Shown: positions 28,866-37,250, counted from the stretch's first letter. The stretch is 64,000 nt of DNA from Falsirhodobacter sp051195255 (GCF_051195255.1 NZ_JBNJLK010000002.1:248001-312000), one strand, 5' to 3'. Notes: generated from the letters alone by a model not told the origin. A program made the numbers and translations.

Positions 28866-29572
28866 TGGGTCAGAAGGTAAACCCGATCGGGATGCGCCTG
28901 CAGGTCAACCGTACCTGGGACAGCCGCTGGTATGCGGACTCCAAGGACTTCGGCGATCTGCTGCTGGAAGACCTGAAGATCCGCGACTTCGTCCACAAGG
29001 AAGTGAAGCAGGCCGGCATCTCCAAGGTCATCATCGAGCGTCCGCACAAGAAGTGCCGCGTCACGATCCACGCTGCCCGCCCCGGTGTCATCATCGGGAA
29101 GAAAGGCGCGGACATCGAGACGCTTCGCAAGAAGCTGACCCAGTTCACCGCGTCGGAACTGCACCTCAACATCGTCGAGGTTCGCAAGCCCGAGCTGGAC
29201 GCACAGCTGGTGGCCGAGTCGATCGCCCAGCAGATGGAGCGTCGGGTGTCGTTCCGTCGCGCCATGAAGCGCGGCGTGCAGAACGCGATGCGCATCGGTG
29301 CCCTGGGCATCCGCGTGAACGTGGCCGGTCGTCTTGGCGGTGCCGAAATCGCCCGTACCGAATGGTACCGTGAAGGTCGCGTTCCGCTGCACACGCTGCG
29401 TGCGGACATCGACTATGCCACGGAAGAGGCGATGACGCCCTACGGGATCATCGGTGTGAAGGTCTGGATCTTCAAAGGCGAGATCCTGGAGCATGACCCG
29501 CAGGCGCACGATCGTCGCCAGGCGGAATCGCAGGAGGGTGCCGCACCGCGTCCCCGCCGCGAGCGCGCGTAA
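28865..29572 (+). CDS. rpsC: 30S ribosomal protein S3
   Basis: The 235-residue protein starts MGQKVNPIGMRLQVNRTWDS; the KH domain motif RPGVIIGKKGADIETLRKKL is at about residues 75-94, and a basic C-terminal tail ends it. It lies at the mRNA entry site with helicase-like activity. The start was set at the TAATG overlap with rplV; an earlier frame through rplV is a shadow. Confidence 0.98.
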   Translation: MGQKVNPIGMRLQVNRTWDSRWYADSKDFGDLLLEDLKIRDFVHKEVKQAGISKVIIERPHKKCRVTIHAARPGVIIGKKGADIETLRKKLTQFTASELHLNIVEVRKPELDAQLVAESIAQQMERRVSFRRAMKRGVQNAMRIGALGIRVNVAGRLGGAEIARTEWYREGRVPLHTLRADIDYATEEAMTPYGIIGVKVWIFKGEILEHDPQAHDRRQAESQEGAAPRPRRERA

Positions 29573-29584
29573 GGAGCACGAGAG

Positions 29585-29998
29585 ATGCTGCAACCGAAAC
29601 GGACCAAGTTCCGCAAACAGCACAAGGGCCGCATTCACGGTGAAGCCAAAGGCGGCTTCCTGCTGAACTTCGGAACCTATGCACTGAAAGCCACCGAGCC
29701 CGAGCGCGTGACGGCACGTCAGATCGAGGCGGCCCGCCGCGCGATCACCCGTCACATGAAGCGTCAGGGTCGCGTCTGGATCCGGATCTTCCCGGATGTT
29801 CCGGTCACCTCCAAGCCCACCGAGGTCCGGATGGGTAAGGGTAAAGGTTCCGTCGACTTCTGGGCGGCCAAGGTGAAACCCGGCCGGATCATGTTTGAGA
29901 TTGACGGCGTACCTGATTCCGTGGCAAGGGAAGCGCTCCGCCTCGGAGCGATGAAACTTCCGGTGCTGAGCCGGGTCGTCGTTCGCGAAGACTGGTAA
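29585..29998 (+). CDS. rplP: 50S ribosomal protein L16
   Basis: The 137-residue protein starts MLQPKRTKFRKQHKGRIHG and has the GKGKGSVDFWAAKVKPGRI segment near the A site. It is the last gene before an intrinsic terminator that separates it from rpmC. Confidence 0.98.
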   Translation: MLQPKRTKFRKQHKGRIHGEAKGGFLLNFGTYALKATEPERVTARQIEAARRAITRHMKRQGRVWIRIFPDVPVTSKPTEVRMGKGKGSVDFWAAKVKPGRIMFEIDGVPDSVAREALRLGAMKLPVLSRVVVREDW

Positions 29999-30008
29999 GA
30001 ATTCTCCT

Positions 30009-30042
30009 GAACCCCCGGGCATCCCCGGGGGTTCGGGTTTTT
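30009..30042 (+). terminator. Intrinsic terminator between rplP and rpmC
   Basis: GAACCCCCGGG-CATC-CCCGGGGGTTC is an 11-base perfect stem followed by GGGTTTTT. It splits the usual rplP-rpmC-rpsQ unit. Confidence 0.85.
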
Positions 30043-30108
30043 GATGAAACCCACCAGGCCATGGGTCACCCGCAAGGGGCCTTCTGGTGAGACGGAAAGG
30101 AATGGCGC

Positions 30109-30312
30109 ATGTCCGCCACTGAATTCACGTCCAAGACGCCCGACCAGCTGCGCGAGCAGCTCGTGGCGCTGAAAAAGGAAGCGTTCAACCTGCGCTTCCA
30201 GCAGGCCACCGGCCAACTCGAGAACACCGCCCGCATGCGCACCGTCCGTCGCGACGTGGCCCGCATCAAGACGGTTCTGAACCAGAAAGCCGCGCAAGCG
30301 GCAGCGAACTGA
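30109..30312 (+). CDS. rpmC: 50S ribosomal protein L29
   Basis: The 67-residue two-helix protein starts MSATEFTSKTPDQLREQLVA and shows KKEAFNLRFQQATGQLENT. It docks near the tunnel exit. GGAAAGGA is eight bases before the ATG. No promoter was identified in the 66 bases after the rplP terminator. Confidence 0.97.
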   Translation: MSATEFTSKTPDQLREQLVALKKEAFNLRFQQATGQLENTARMRTVRRDVARIKTVLNQKAAQAAAN

Positions 30313-30326
30313 GGGGAGCCCGACAG

Positions 30327-30563
30327 ATGCCCAAACGTATCCTGCAAGGCACCGTCACGAGCGACAAGAACGAGCAGACGATCACCGTCCTGGTGGAACG
30401 TCGCTTCAAGCACCCGCTGCTGAAGAAAACCGTTCGTTCCTCGAAGAAATACCGCGCACACGACGCGCAGAACCAGTTCAAGGTCGGTGACTCTGTTCGT
30501 ATCGAAGAGTGCGCGCCCATCTCGAAGACGAAACGCTGGACGGTCGTAACCGAAACGGTTTGA
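30327..30563 (+). CDS. rpsQ: 30S ribosomal protein S17
   Basis: The 78-residue OB-fold protein starts MPKRILQGTVTSDKNEQTI and has VERRFKHPLLKKTVRSSKKY and GDSVRIEECAPISKTKRW. It binds the 5' domain of 16S rRNA early in assembly. It lies 14 bases after rpmC and 63 bases before rplN. Confidence 0.98.
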   Translation: MPKRILQGTVTSDKNEQTITVLVERRFKHPLLKKTVRSSKKYRAHDAQNQFKVGDSVRIEECAPISKTKRWTVVTETV

Positions 30564-30626
30564 TCGTTCTGCCCAACGAAACCCTGGGGGCGGTCCGCCG
30601 CTCTCCAAAGGTCGGGAGAACCTTTT

Positions 30627-30995
30627 ATGATCCAGATGCAGACCAATCTGGATGTCGCTGACAACTCCGGCGCCCGCCGAGTTCAGTGCATCAAGGTCCT
30701 GGGTGGCTCGCACCGCCGGTACGCTTCCGTTGGCGACATCATCGTGGTGTCGGTCAAGGAAGCCATTCCGCGCGGCCGCGTGAAGAAGGGCGACGTCCGC
30801 AAGGCCGTCGTCGTTCGCACCGCCAAGGAAGTTCGCCGTGAAGACGGCACCGCCATCCGCTTCGACCGCAACGCCGCCGTCATCCTGAACAACCAAGGTG
30901 AGCCGGTCGGTACCCGTATCTTCGGGCCGGTCGTGCGCGAACTGCGTGCCAAGAACTTCATGAAGATCATCTCGCTCGCTCCGGAGGTGCTCTGA
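30627..30995 (+). CDS. rplN: 50S ribosomal protein L14
   Basis: The 122-residue protein starts MIQMQTNLDVADNSGARRV and has the SVKEAIPRGRVKKGDVRKAV loop. It bridges the subunits with 16S helix 44. Its TGA stop overlaps the rplX ATG (TGATG). Confidence 0.98.
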   Translation: MIQMQTNLDVADNSGARRVQCIKVLGGSHRRYASVGDIIVVSVKEAIPRGRVKKGDVRKAVVVRTAKEVRREDGTAIRFDRNAAVILNNQGEPVGTRIFGPVVRELRAKNFMKIISLAPEVL

Positions 30996-31300
30996 TGGCT
31001 GCGAAGCTTAAGAAAGGCGACGAAGTCGTCGTCCTCACCGGCAAGGACAAGGGCAAGAAAGGGACGATCACGTCCGTTTCGCCGTCCGCGAACAAGGCCG
31101 TGGTCGAGGGCGTGAACATCGCCATCCGTCACACCAAGCAGTCGCAAGGCTCGCAAGGCGGCCGCATCCCGAAGGCGATGCCGATCGACCTGTCGAACCT
31201 GTCGCTGATGGACAAGGCCGGCAAGGCCACGCGCGTCGGCTTCCGCATGGAAGACGGCAAGAAAGTGCGCTTCGCCAAGACCACCGGGGAGGCGATCTGA
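30995..31300 (+). CDS. rplX: 50S ribosomal protein L24
   Basis: The 101-residue protein has the KOW motif GDEVVVLTGKDKGKKGTI at about residues 8-25 and is an assembly initiator on 23S domain I. Both ends overlap neighbours by one base (TGATG), so it is translated with rplN and rplE. Confidence 0.98.
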   Translation: MAAKLKKGDEVVVLTGKDKGKKGTITSVSPSANKAVVEGVNIAIRHTKQSQGSQGGRIPKAMPIDLSNLSLMDKAGKATRVGFRMEDGKKVRFAKTTGEAI

Positions 31301-31875
31301 TGCTCGACCAAGCCACCTACACTCCGCGCTACAAGACGCTGTACAAGGACACGATCCGCGGCGCCCTGAAGTCGGAATTCGGCTACAAGAACGACATGCA
31401 GATCCCGCGTCTGGACAAGATCGTCCTGAACATGGGCGTCGGCGAAGCCGTCAAGGACACCAAGAAGGTGAAAGCCGCGGCCGAAGAGCTGTCGCTGATC
31501 TCGGGTCAGAAGGCTGTCATCACGCACGCCAAGAAGTCGATCGCCGGCTTCCGCGTCCGTGAGGAGATGCCCTTGGGCTGCAAGGTGACCTTGCGCGGCG
31601 ACCGGATGTACGAATTCCTGGACCGTCTGATCACCATCGCACTGCCCCGCGTCCGCGACTTCCGCGGCGTGAAGGCGACGTCGTTTGATGGCCGTGGCAA
31701 CTACGCCATGGGCCTGAAAGAGCAGATCGTGTTCCCCGAGATCGAGTTCGACAAGGTCGACGAGGTTCTGGGCATGGACATCATCATCTGCACCACCGCG
31801 AAATCGGACGCGGAAGCGAAGGCGCTGCTGAAGCAGTTCAACATGCCCTTCATCGGCGAAACGCGCGAGGGATAA
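31300..31875 (+). CDS. rplE: 50S ribosomal protein L5
   Basis: The 191-residue protein begins MLDQATYTPRYKTLYKDTI, with PRLDKIVLNMGVGEA and GLKEQIVFPEIEFDKVDEV. It carries 5S rRNA into the central protuberance. The start overlaps the rplX stop; rpsN follows after three bases. Confidence 0.98.
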   Translation: MLDQATYTPRYKTLYKDTIRGALKSEFGYKNDMQIPRLDKIVLNMGVGEAVKDTKKVKAAAEELSLISGQKAVITHAKKSIAGFRVREEMPLGCKVTLRGDRMYEFLDRLITIALPRVRDFRGVKATSFDGRGNYAMGLKEQIVFPEIEFDKVDEVLGMDIIICTTAKSDAEAKALLKQFNMPFIGETREG

Positions 31876-31878
31876 GAT

Positions 31879-32184
31879 ATGGCCAAGAAATCCATGATCG
31901 AACGCGAAGTGAAGCGCGCCAAGCTGGTCAAGCAGCATGCCGCGAAGCGCGCCGCGCTCAAAGACATCACGAAGAACGCAGACCTGCCGATGGAAGAGCG
32001 CTTCAAGGCGCAACTCAAACTGGCCGAACTGCCCCGCAACTCGTCCGCCACCCGGCTGCACAACCGCTGCCAGCTGACGGGCCGTCCCCACGCTTACTAC
32101 CGTAAGCTGAAACTTTCGCGGATCATGCTGCGTGAACTGGCCTCGTTCGGCCAGATCCCGGGCATGGTCAAGTCCAGCTGGTAA
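31879..32184 (+). CDS. rpsN: 30S ribosomal protein S14 (zinc-free type)
   Basis: The 101-residue protein starts MAKKSMIEREVKRAKLVK and contains HNRCQLTGRPHAYYRKLKLS. Only one Cys is seen and no CxxC pair, so this is the long, zinc-independent C- form usual in proteobacteria. Confidence 0.97.
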   Translation: MAKKSMIEREVKRAKLVKQHAAKRAALKDITKNADLPMEERFKAQLKLAELPRNSSATRLHNRCQLTGRPHAYYRKLKLSRIMLRELASFGQIPGMVKSSW

Positions 32185-32195
32185 GGAGGAACGCG

Positions 32196-32594
32196 ATGTT
32201 TGTGAACGATCCTCTCGGCGACATGCTGACCCGCATCCGCAACGCACAACTGCGTGGCAAGTCGACCGTGTCGACCCCAGCCTCGAAGCTGCGCGCTTGG
32301 GTGCTGGATGTGCTGCTGGATGAAGGCTACATCCGCGGCTACGAAAAGGCCGAGACCGAAAATGGTCAAGGCGAGCTGGTCATCAGCCTGAAATACTTCG
32401 AAGGCACCCCGGTGATCCGCGAAGTGAAACGGGTCTCGAAACCCGGCCGTCGCGTGTACATGGCGTCGAAAGACCTGCCGTCGGTGCGCAACGGTCTGGG
32501 CGTGTCCATCATCTCCACGCCGAAAGGCGTCATGTCCGATGCAGCTGCACGGTCCGCCAATGTTGGCGGCGAAGTGCTCTGCACCGTGTTCTAA
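32196..32594 (+). CDS. rpsH: 30S ribosomal protein S8
   Basis: The 132-residue protein starts MFVNDPLGDMLTRIRNAQL and has the C-terminal ARSANVGGEVLCTVF. S8 binds the central 16S domain and in enteric bacteria represses the spc operon at rplE. A strong AAGGAGG precedes the ATG. Confidence 0.98.
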   Translation: MFVNDPLGDMLTRIRNAQLRGKSTVSTPASKLRAWVLDVLLDEGYIRGYEKAETENGQGELVISLKYFEGTPVIREVKRVSKPGRRVYMASKDLPSVRNGLGVSIISTPKGVMSDAAARSANVGGEVLCTVF

Positions 32595-32604
32595 GGAGGG
32601 TTCG

Positions 32605-33138
32605 ATGTCTCGTATCGGCAAGAAACCCGTTGAGCTGCCCTCGGGTGTGACGGCGCAGGTCTCCGGTCAGACGGTGGAAGTGAAGGGGCCGAAAGGCACC
32701 CGCAGCTTCACTGCGACCGACGACATCACGCTGGCCCTGGAAGAGAACGTCCTGAAGGTGTCGCCGCGCGGCACCTCCAAGCGCGCTCGCCAGCAGTGGG
32801 GCATGGCTCGCAGCCAAGTGGAGAACCTGGTGACGGGCGTGACCACGGGCTTCAAGAAAGAGCTGGAAATCCAGGGCGTGGGTTACCGCGCCGCGATGGC
32901 CGGCAACGTTCTGAAGCTGTCGCTGGGCTACTCGCATGAAGTGAACTTCGAAGTCCCGGCCGGCGTGACGGTCACGGCTCCGAAGCAGACGGAAATCGTT
33001 GTGGAAGGCATCGACCAACAGCTCGTTGGTCAGGTTGCTGCGAACATCCGCGACTGGAAGCGCCCCGAGCCCTACAAGGGTAAAGGCATCCGGTACAAGG
33101 GTGAGTTCGTGTTCCGCAAGGAAGGCAAGAAGAAGTAA
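32605..33138 (+). CDS. rplF: 50S ribosomal protein L6
   Basis: The 177-residue protein starts MSRIGKKPVELPSGVTAQ; the C-terminal EPYKGKGIRYKGEFVFRKEG is the conserved rRNA-binding end. AAGGAGG precedes the chosen ATG; a longer frame into rpsH is a shadow. Confidence 0.98.
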   Translation: MSRIGKKPVELPSGVTAQVSGQTVEVKGPKGTRSFTATDDITLALEENVLKVSPRGTSKRARQQWGMARSQVENLVTGVTTGFKKELEIQGVGYRAAMAGNVLKLSLGYSHEVNFEVPAGVTVTAPKQTEIVVEGIDQQLVGQVAANIRDWKRPEPYKGKGIRYKGEFVFRKEGKKK

Positions 33139-33152
33139 GGAGGCGCAGACAA

Positions 33153-33512
33153 ATGGCTTTGAACAAACGAGAGCTGTTCCTGAAGCGCCGCCTGCGCGTC
33201 CGGAACAAACTGAAAGCGATGGCGAATGGGCGTGCGCGTCTGTCCGTCCACCGTTCGTCCAAGAACATCAGCGTTCAGCTGATCGACGATGTGAGCGGCG
33301 TGACGCTGGCCTCGGCCTCCTCCATGGAGAAGGACCTGGGCTTCGTCGGCAAGAACAACGTCGAGGCTTCGACGGCCGTCGGCAAGGCAATTGCCGAACG
33401 CGCCAAGAAGGCCGGGATCGAAGAGTGCTATTTCGACCGCGGCGGCTTCCTCTTTCACGGCAAGATCAAGGCTTTGGCCGAGGCAGCCCGTGAAGGCGGC
33501 CTGAAGTTCTAA
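33153..33512 (+). CDS. rplR: 50S ribosomal protein L18
   Basis: The 119-residue protein starts MALNKRELFLKRRLRVRNK and has RLSVHRSSKNISVQLIDD and the FDRGGFLFHGKIKALAEAAR end. It binds 5S rRNA together with L5. AAGGAGG lies eleven bases before the ATG. Confidence 0.98.
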   Translation: MALNKRELFLKRRLRVRNKLKAMANGRARLSVHRSSKNISVQLIDDVSGVTLASASSMEKDLGFVGKNNVEASTAVGKAIAERAKKAGIEECYFDRGGFLFHGKIKALAEAAREGGLKF

Positions 33513-33522
33513 GGAGACGATT

Positions 33523-34077
33523 ATGGCAGAACGTGAGAACCGCCGGGACCGTCGCGAACGCGAGGAAACCCCGGAATTCGCCGATCGTCTCGTGGCGATC
33601 AACCGCGTGTCGAAAACCGTGAAAGGGGGCAAGCGCTTCGGCTTTGCCGCTCTCGTGGTGGTCGGCGACCAGCGCGGTCGTGTGGGCTTCGGCAAGGGCA
33701 AGGCGAAAGAAGTGCCCGAGGCGATCCGCAAGGCGACCGAACAGGCGAAACGTCAGATGATCCGCGTGCCGCTGCGCGACGGTCGTACGCTGCACCACGA
33801 CACCAACGGTCGCCATGGTGCCGGCAAGGTCGTGATGCGGGCCGCTGACGCGGGGACCGGCATCATCGCCGGTGGTCCGATGCGCGCCGTGTTCGAGATG
33901 CTGGGCGTCCAGGACGTCGTGGCGAAATCGCTGGGTTCGCAGAACCCCTACAACATGATCCGTGCGACTCTGGACGGTCTGAAGCAGGAAGCGTCGCCCC
34001 GCATGGTGGCGAACCGTCGCGGCAAGAAAGTCGCCGACATCCTGAAGAAGCCCGACGCCGAAGTCGTGGAAGCGTAA
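33523..34077 (+). CDS. rpsE: 30S ribosomal protein S5
   Basis: The 184-residue protein has the double-stranded RNA-binding-like fold with GGKRFGFAALVVVGDQRGRV and GKAKEVPEAIRKATEQAKR. It is linked to decoding accuracy and to spectinomycin response; the loop region before GGKRF looks wild type. AAGGAG precedes the ATG. Confidence 0.98.
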   Translation: MAERENRRDRREREETPEFADRLVAINRVSKTVKGGKRFGFAALVVVGDQRGRVGFGKGKAKEVPEAIRKATEQAKRQMIRVPLRDGRTLHHDTNGRHGAGKVVMRAADAGTGIIAGGPMRAVFEMLGVQDVVAKSLGSQNPYNMIRATLDGLKQEASPRMVANRRGKKVADILKKPDAEVVEA

Positions 34078-34089
34078 GGAGCAACGGAG

Positions 34090-34275
34090 ATGGCAACCAT
34101 CGTCGTGAAGCAGGTGGCCTCGGCCGCCCGCCGCCCCGCGATCCAGACGGCAACGCTGAAGGGTCTCGGGCTGAACAAGCTGAACCGCACCCGCGAGCTG
34201 GAGGACACCCCTTCCATCCGCGGCATGGTCAACAAGATCCCGCACCTCGTGAAGATCATCGAAGAGCGGAACTGA
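34090..34275 (+). CDS. rpmD: 50S ribosomal protein L30
   Basis: The 61-residue protein starts MATIVVKQVASAARRPAIQ and has ATLKGLGLNKLNRTRELED. It lies 12 bases after rpsE and five bases before a strong terminator, whereas in most genomes rplO follows directly. Confidence 0.97.
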   Translation: MATIVVKQVASAARRPAIQTATLKGLGLNKLNRTRELEDTPSIRGMVNKIPHLVKIIEERN

Positions 34276-34280
34276 GACAG

Positions 34281-34305
34281 CGCCCCCGGAAACGGGGGCG
34301 TTTTT
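34281..34305 (+). terminator. Intrinsic terminator after rpmD
   Basis: CGCCCCCG-GAAA-CGGGGGCG is a perfect eight-base stem with a GAAA loop, followed by TTTTT. It closes the spc part of the cluster. Confidence 0.92.
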
Positions 34306-34320
34306 CGTAGGGTAGGGCTC

Positions 34321-34461
34321 ATGGGTCTTTTCATGCGGATCATAGCGATCTTGGCTTTCGCCACTGCGGCGCAGGCCCATGGGGGCGGCTGCCGCAAATC
34401 GTCCCCGCCCGGCCAGTGCTGCCACATGGACAGCGCGGCCGGATCGGTTCACTGCCACTAG
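34321..34461 (+). CDS. Small secreted Cys/His-rich peptide (46 aa)
   Basis: Between rpmD and rplO an ATG with AGGG upstream opens a 46-codon frame: signal-like MGLFMRIIAILAFATAAQA, then HGGGCRKSSPPGQCC, HMDSAAGSVHCH and a TAG stop. The mature 27 residues hold four Cys and four His. The end resembles the short GCH...TG.YHCH motif seen at the C terminus of many small periplasmic proteins, here ...CCHMD..GSVHCH. Alternative start at 34333 keeps the signal. Function is unknown; metal binding is inferred only from composition. Confidence 0.55.
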   Translation: MGLFMRIIAILAFATAAQAHGGGCRKSSPPGQCCHMDSAAGSVHCH

Positions 34462-34485
34462 GACAATATGCCCGAGGCATGGCGC

Positions 34486-34514
34486 TTGAAGCGCTTTCGC
34501 TGACAGGCTATACG
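34486..34514 (+). promoter_or_regulatory. Promoter for rplO-secY-adk
   Basis: TTGAAG (34486-34491) and TATACG (34509-34514) have a 17-base spacer; the -10 is identical to that of the str promoter. It lies after the rpmD terminator and about 95 bases before rplO. Confidence 0.7.
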
Positions 34515-34608
34515 CTGCCGGTGGCCCTTTCAGGGCCCGGAATCATTTACACGCCGTGTTTGCCCTGTCCGTCGCTGGCGGGTCAGTTCCGGCAAAGGAG
34601 ATAGCGAC

Positions 34609-35091
34609 ATGAAACTGCACGAATTGCGCGACAACGAAGGCGCGGCCCGCAAGAAGAAACGTGTGGCGCGTGGTCCCGGCTCCGGCAAGGGCAAGATGGG
34701 TGGCCGTGGTATCAAGGGTCAGAAATCCCGTTCGGGCGTGGCTCTGGGTGGCTACGAAGGCGGCCAGATGCCGCTGTACCGTCGCCTGCCGAAGCGCGGC
34801 TTCACCAAGCCGAACCGCAAGGAATACGCCGTCGTCAACCTGGGCCTGATCCAGAAGTTCGTCGACGCGGGCAAGCTGGACGCGTCGGTCGCGATCGACG
34901 AAGCGGCTCTGGTTGCGGCGGGTCTGACCTCGCACCTGCGCGACGGCATCCGCGTTCTGAACAAGGGCGAAATCACCGCCAAGCTGAACCTGACCGTGTC
35001 GGGCGCCTCGCAGTCCGCGGTCGAAGCGGTTGAAAAGGCCGGCGGCTCGCTGACCGTCACCTCGACGACCCGCGCGGCCGAAGCCGAGTAA
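34609..35091 (+). CDS. rplO: 50S ribosomal protein L15
   Basis: The 160-residue protein starts MKLHELRDNEGAARKKKR and has GRGIKGQKSRSGVALGGYEG. It is a late-assembly protein. It opens the rplO-secY-adk unit, with AAAGGAG before the ATG and its own promoter upstream. Confidence 0.98.
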   Translation: MKLHELRDNEGAARKKKRVARGPGSGKGKMGGRGIKGQKSRSGVALGGYEGGQMPLYRRLPKRGFTKPNRKEYAVVNLGLIQKFVDAGKLDASVAIDEAALVAAGLTSHLRDGIRVLNKGEITAKLNLTVSGASQSAVEAVEKAGGSLTVTSTTRAAEAE

Positions 35092-35179
35092 GGCCCGGCC
35101 CCGCGCCGTCCACCTTATCGCGTTACCGCGCCGCCGACACCGACCCGGTTCGGCGGCGCTTGCTTGAAAGAGAACGGGC

Positions 35180-36538
35180 ATGGCATCTGCTGCAGAGCAA
35201 ATGGCGTCGAACCTCAGCTGGGGGGCCTTGGGCAAGGCATCCGAGCTGCGTCGTCGCATCTTCTTCACCATCGGCCTTTTGATCGTTTACCGCATCGGCA
35301 CCTACATCCCGGTGCCGGGGATCGACGGGCTGGCTTTGCGGCAATTCATGGACGGCGCGGCCGCCGGACTCGGCGGGATCCTGTCGATGTTCACGGGCGG
35401 CGCGCTCAGCCGCATGGGCATCTTCGCACTTGGCATCATGCCCTACATCTCCGCCTCCATCATCGTGCAGCTTCTGGCCGCCATGGTTCCCCAACTTGAG
35501 CAGATCAAGAAAGAGGGTGAACAGGGCCGCAAGAAGATCAACCAGTACACACGCTATTTCACGGTCGTGCTGGCGACGTTCCAGGCCTACGGCATCGCCC
35601 GCAGTCTGGAAGCCGGTGGCCTCGTGACCGATCCGGGGGTGTTCTTCCAGGCGTCCTGCGTCATCACGCTGGTCGGCGGCACCATGTTCCTGATGTGGCT
35701 GGGCGAACAGATCACCGCGCGCGGCATCGGCAACGGCATCTCCCTGATCATCTTCGTCGGCATCCTGGCCGAGCTTCCTCTGCACATCGGCCAGTTCCTG
35801 AGCCAAGGGCGTTCGGGCGCCGTGTCTCCGGCCGTGATCATCGGCGTGGGCGTGATGATCATCGCCGTGATCGCCTTCGTGGTGTTCATGGAGCGGGCCC
35901 TGCGGAAGATCCACATCCAGTATCCCCGTCGCCAGGTCGGCATGAAGATTTATGACGGCGGCTCCAGCCACCTGCCGGTCAAGGTCAACCCGGCCGGCGT
36001 GATCCCCGCGATCTTCGCGTCCTCGCTTCTGCTGCTGCCGACGACGATCTCCACCTTCTCGGGGTCGCAGACGGGCCCGATCATGTCGACGATCCTGGCC
36101 TATTTCGGCCCGGGGCAACCGCTCTACCTGCTGTTCTTCGTCGCGATGATCGTGTTCTTCGCCTATTTCTACACGGCGAACGTCGCCTTCAAGACAGATG
36201 ACGTGGCGGACAACCTGAAGAACCAGAACGGCTTCATTCCCGGCATCCGTCCGGGCAAGCGGACCGAGGAATACCTGACCTACGTGGTGAACCGCGTTCT
36301 GGTGCTGGGCTCCGCCTATCTGGCCTTCGTCTGCATCCTGCCCGAGATCATCCGCCACCAGCTGACGATCCCGTTCTATTTCGGCGGCACGTCAGTGCTG
36401 ATCATCGTGTCGGTGACGATGGACACGATCCAGCAGGTGCAATCCCATCTTCTGGCCCATCAATACGAGGGCCTGATCGAGAAGTCGCAATTGCGCGGTC
36501 GCAAACGCACCGGCAAGCGCGTCCCCACGCGTCGCTAA
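35180..36538 (+). CDS. secY: Preprotein translocase subunit SecY
   Basis: The 452-residue channel protein has ten predicted transmembrane segments. The plug-helix region follows the first segment (IPVPGIDGLALRQFMDG), with MGIFALGIMPYISASIIVQL in the second, and the C-terminal tail is basic (RGRKRTGKRVPTRR). With SecE and SecG it exports and inserts proteins in the inner membrane. It lies 88 bases after rplO and nine before adk. Confidence 0.98.
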   Translation: MASAAEQMASNLSWGALGKASELRRRIFFTIGLLIVYRIGTYIPVPGIDGLALRQFMDGAAAGLGGILSMFTGGALSRMGIFALGIMPYISASIIVQLLAAMVPQLEQIKKEGEQGRKKINQYTRYFTVVLATFQAYGIARSLEAGGLVTDPGVFFQASCVITLVGGTMFLMWLGEQITARGIGNGISLIIFVGILAELPLHIGQFLSQGRSGAVSPAVIIGVGVMIIAVIAFVVFMERALRKIHIQYPRRQVGMKIYDGGSSHLPVKVNPAGVIPAIFASSLLLLPTTISTFSGSQTGPIMSTILAYFGPGQPLYLLFFVAMIVFFAYFYTANVAFKTDDVADNLKNQNGFIPGIRPGKRTEEYLTYVVNRVLVLGSAYLAFVCILPEIIRHQLTIPFYFGGTSVLIIVSVTMDTIQQVQSHLLAHQYEGLIEKSQLRGRKRTGKRVPTRR

Positions 36539-36547
36539 GGAAGACCA

Positions 36548-37198
36548 ATGACGAACGTGATTTTGCTTGGCCCTCCCGGGGCGGGGAAGGGAACCCAGGC
36601 CAAGCGCCTCGTGACGGAACGGGGCATGGTCCAGCTGTCCACCGGCGACATGCTGCGCGAAGCGCGCAGCAGCGGGTCCGACATGGGCCTGCGGGTTGCC
36701 GCGGTCATGGACGCCGGCGGCCTTGTCACGGATGAGATCGTGATCGGCCTGATCCGCGAAAAGCTGTCCCACGGCGGCAGCGCCGGCTACATCTTCGACG
36801 GGTTCCCGCGCACGCTGGCGCAGGCGGACGCCCTCGGCGACCTGCTGGGCCAGATGGGGCAGAGGCTGGACGCCGTGATCGCGATGGAGGTCGATGACGG
36901 CGTTCTGGTGCGCCGCATCACCGGCCGCTACACCTGCGCCGATTGCGGTGCCGTATATCACGACGAGACGCATCCGACGACGCGGCCGGGCGTATGCGAT
37001 TCCTGCGGGTCGACCAACCTCGTGCGCCGGGCCGACGACAACGAGGATTCTCTGCGTCACCGTCTCATGGAATACTACAAGAAGACCTCTCCGCTGATCG
37101 GCTACTACTATGCCAAGGGCGACCTGACCCGCGTCGACGCGCTGGCCCGGGTCGAGGATGTGGCGGCGGAAATCTCCATGGCCCTCAACAAGGGTTGA
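36548..37198 (+). CDS. adk: Adenylate kinase with zinc-binding lid
   Basis: The 216-residue enzyme interconverts ATP+AMP and 2 ADP. The P-loop GPPGAGKGTQ is at residues 8-17. The lid carries Cys130, Cys133, Cys150 and Cys153 (YTCADCGA and GVCDSCGS), so it is the zinc-stabilised type, unlike the E. coli enzyme. The location after secY is standard. Confidence 0.97.
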   Translation: MTNVILLGPPGAGKGTQAKRLVTERGMVQLSTGDMLREARSSGSDMGLRVAAVMDAGGLVTDEIVIGLIREKLSHGGSAGYIFDGFPRTLAQADALGDLLGQMGQRLDAVIAMEVDDGVLVRRITGRYTCADCGAVYHDETHPTTRPGVCDSCGSTNLVRRADDNEDSLRHRLMEYYKKTSPLIGYYYAKGDLTRVDALARVEDVAAEISMALNKG

Positions 37199-37230
37199 CG
37201 GGGAGGGGGAAATCCCATACCCCACGGCGT

Positions 37231-37250
37231 CCCGCGGAATCGTCCGCGGG
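37231..37250 (+). promoter_or_regulatory. Hairpin in the adk-rpsM gap
   Basis: CCCGCGG-AATCGT-CCGCGGG is followed by TCGTTTCGCC, which is too weak for a firm terminator. A second inverted repeat, GGATCCG/CGGATCC, lies near 37305-37324 just before rpsM. The 147-base gap holds no gene; it probably is the rpsM leader. Confidence 0.35.
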
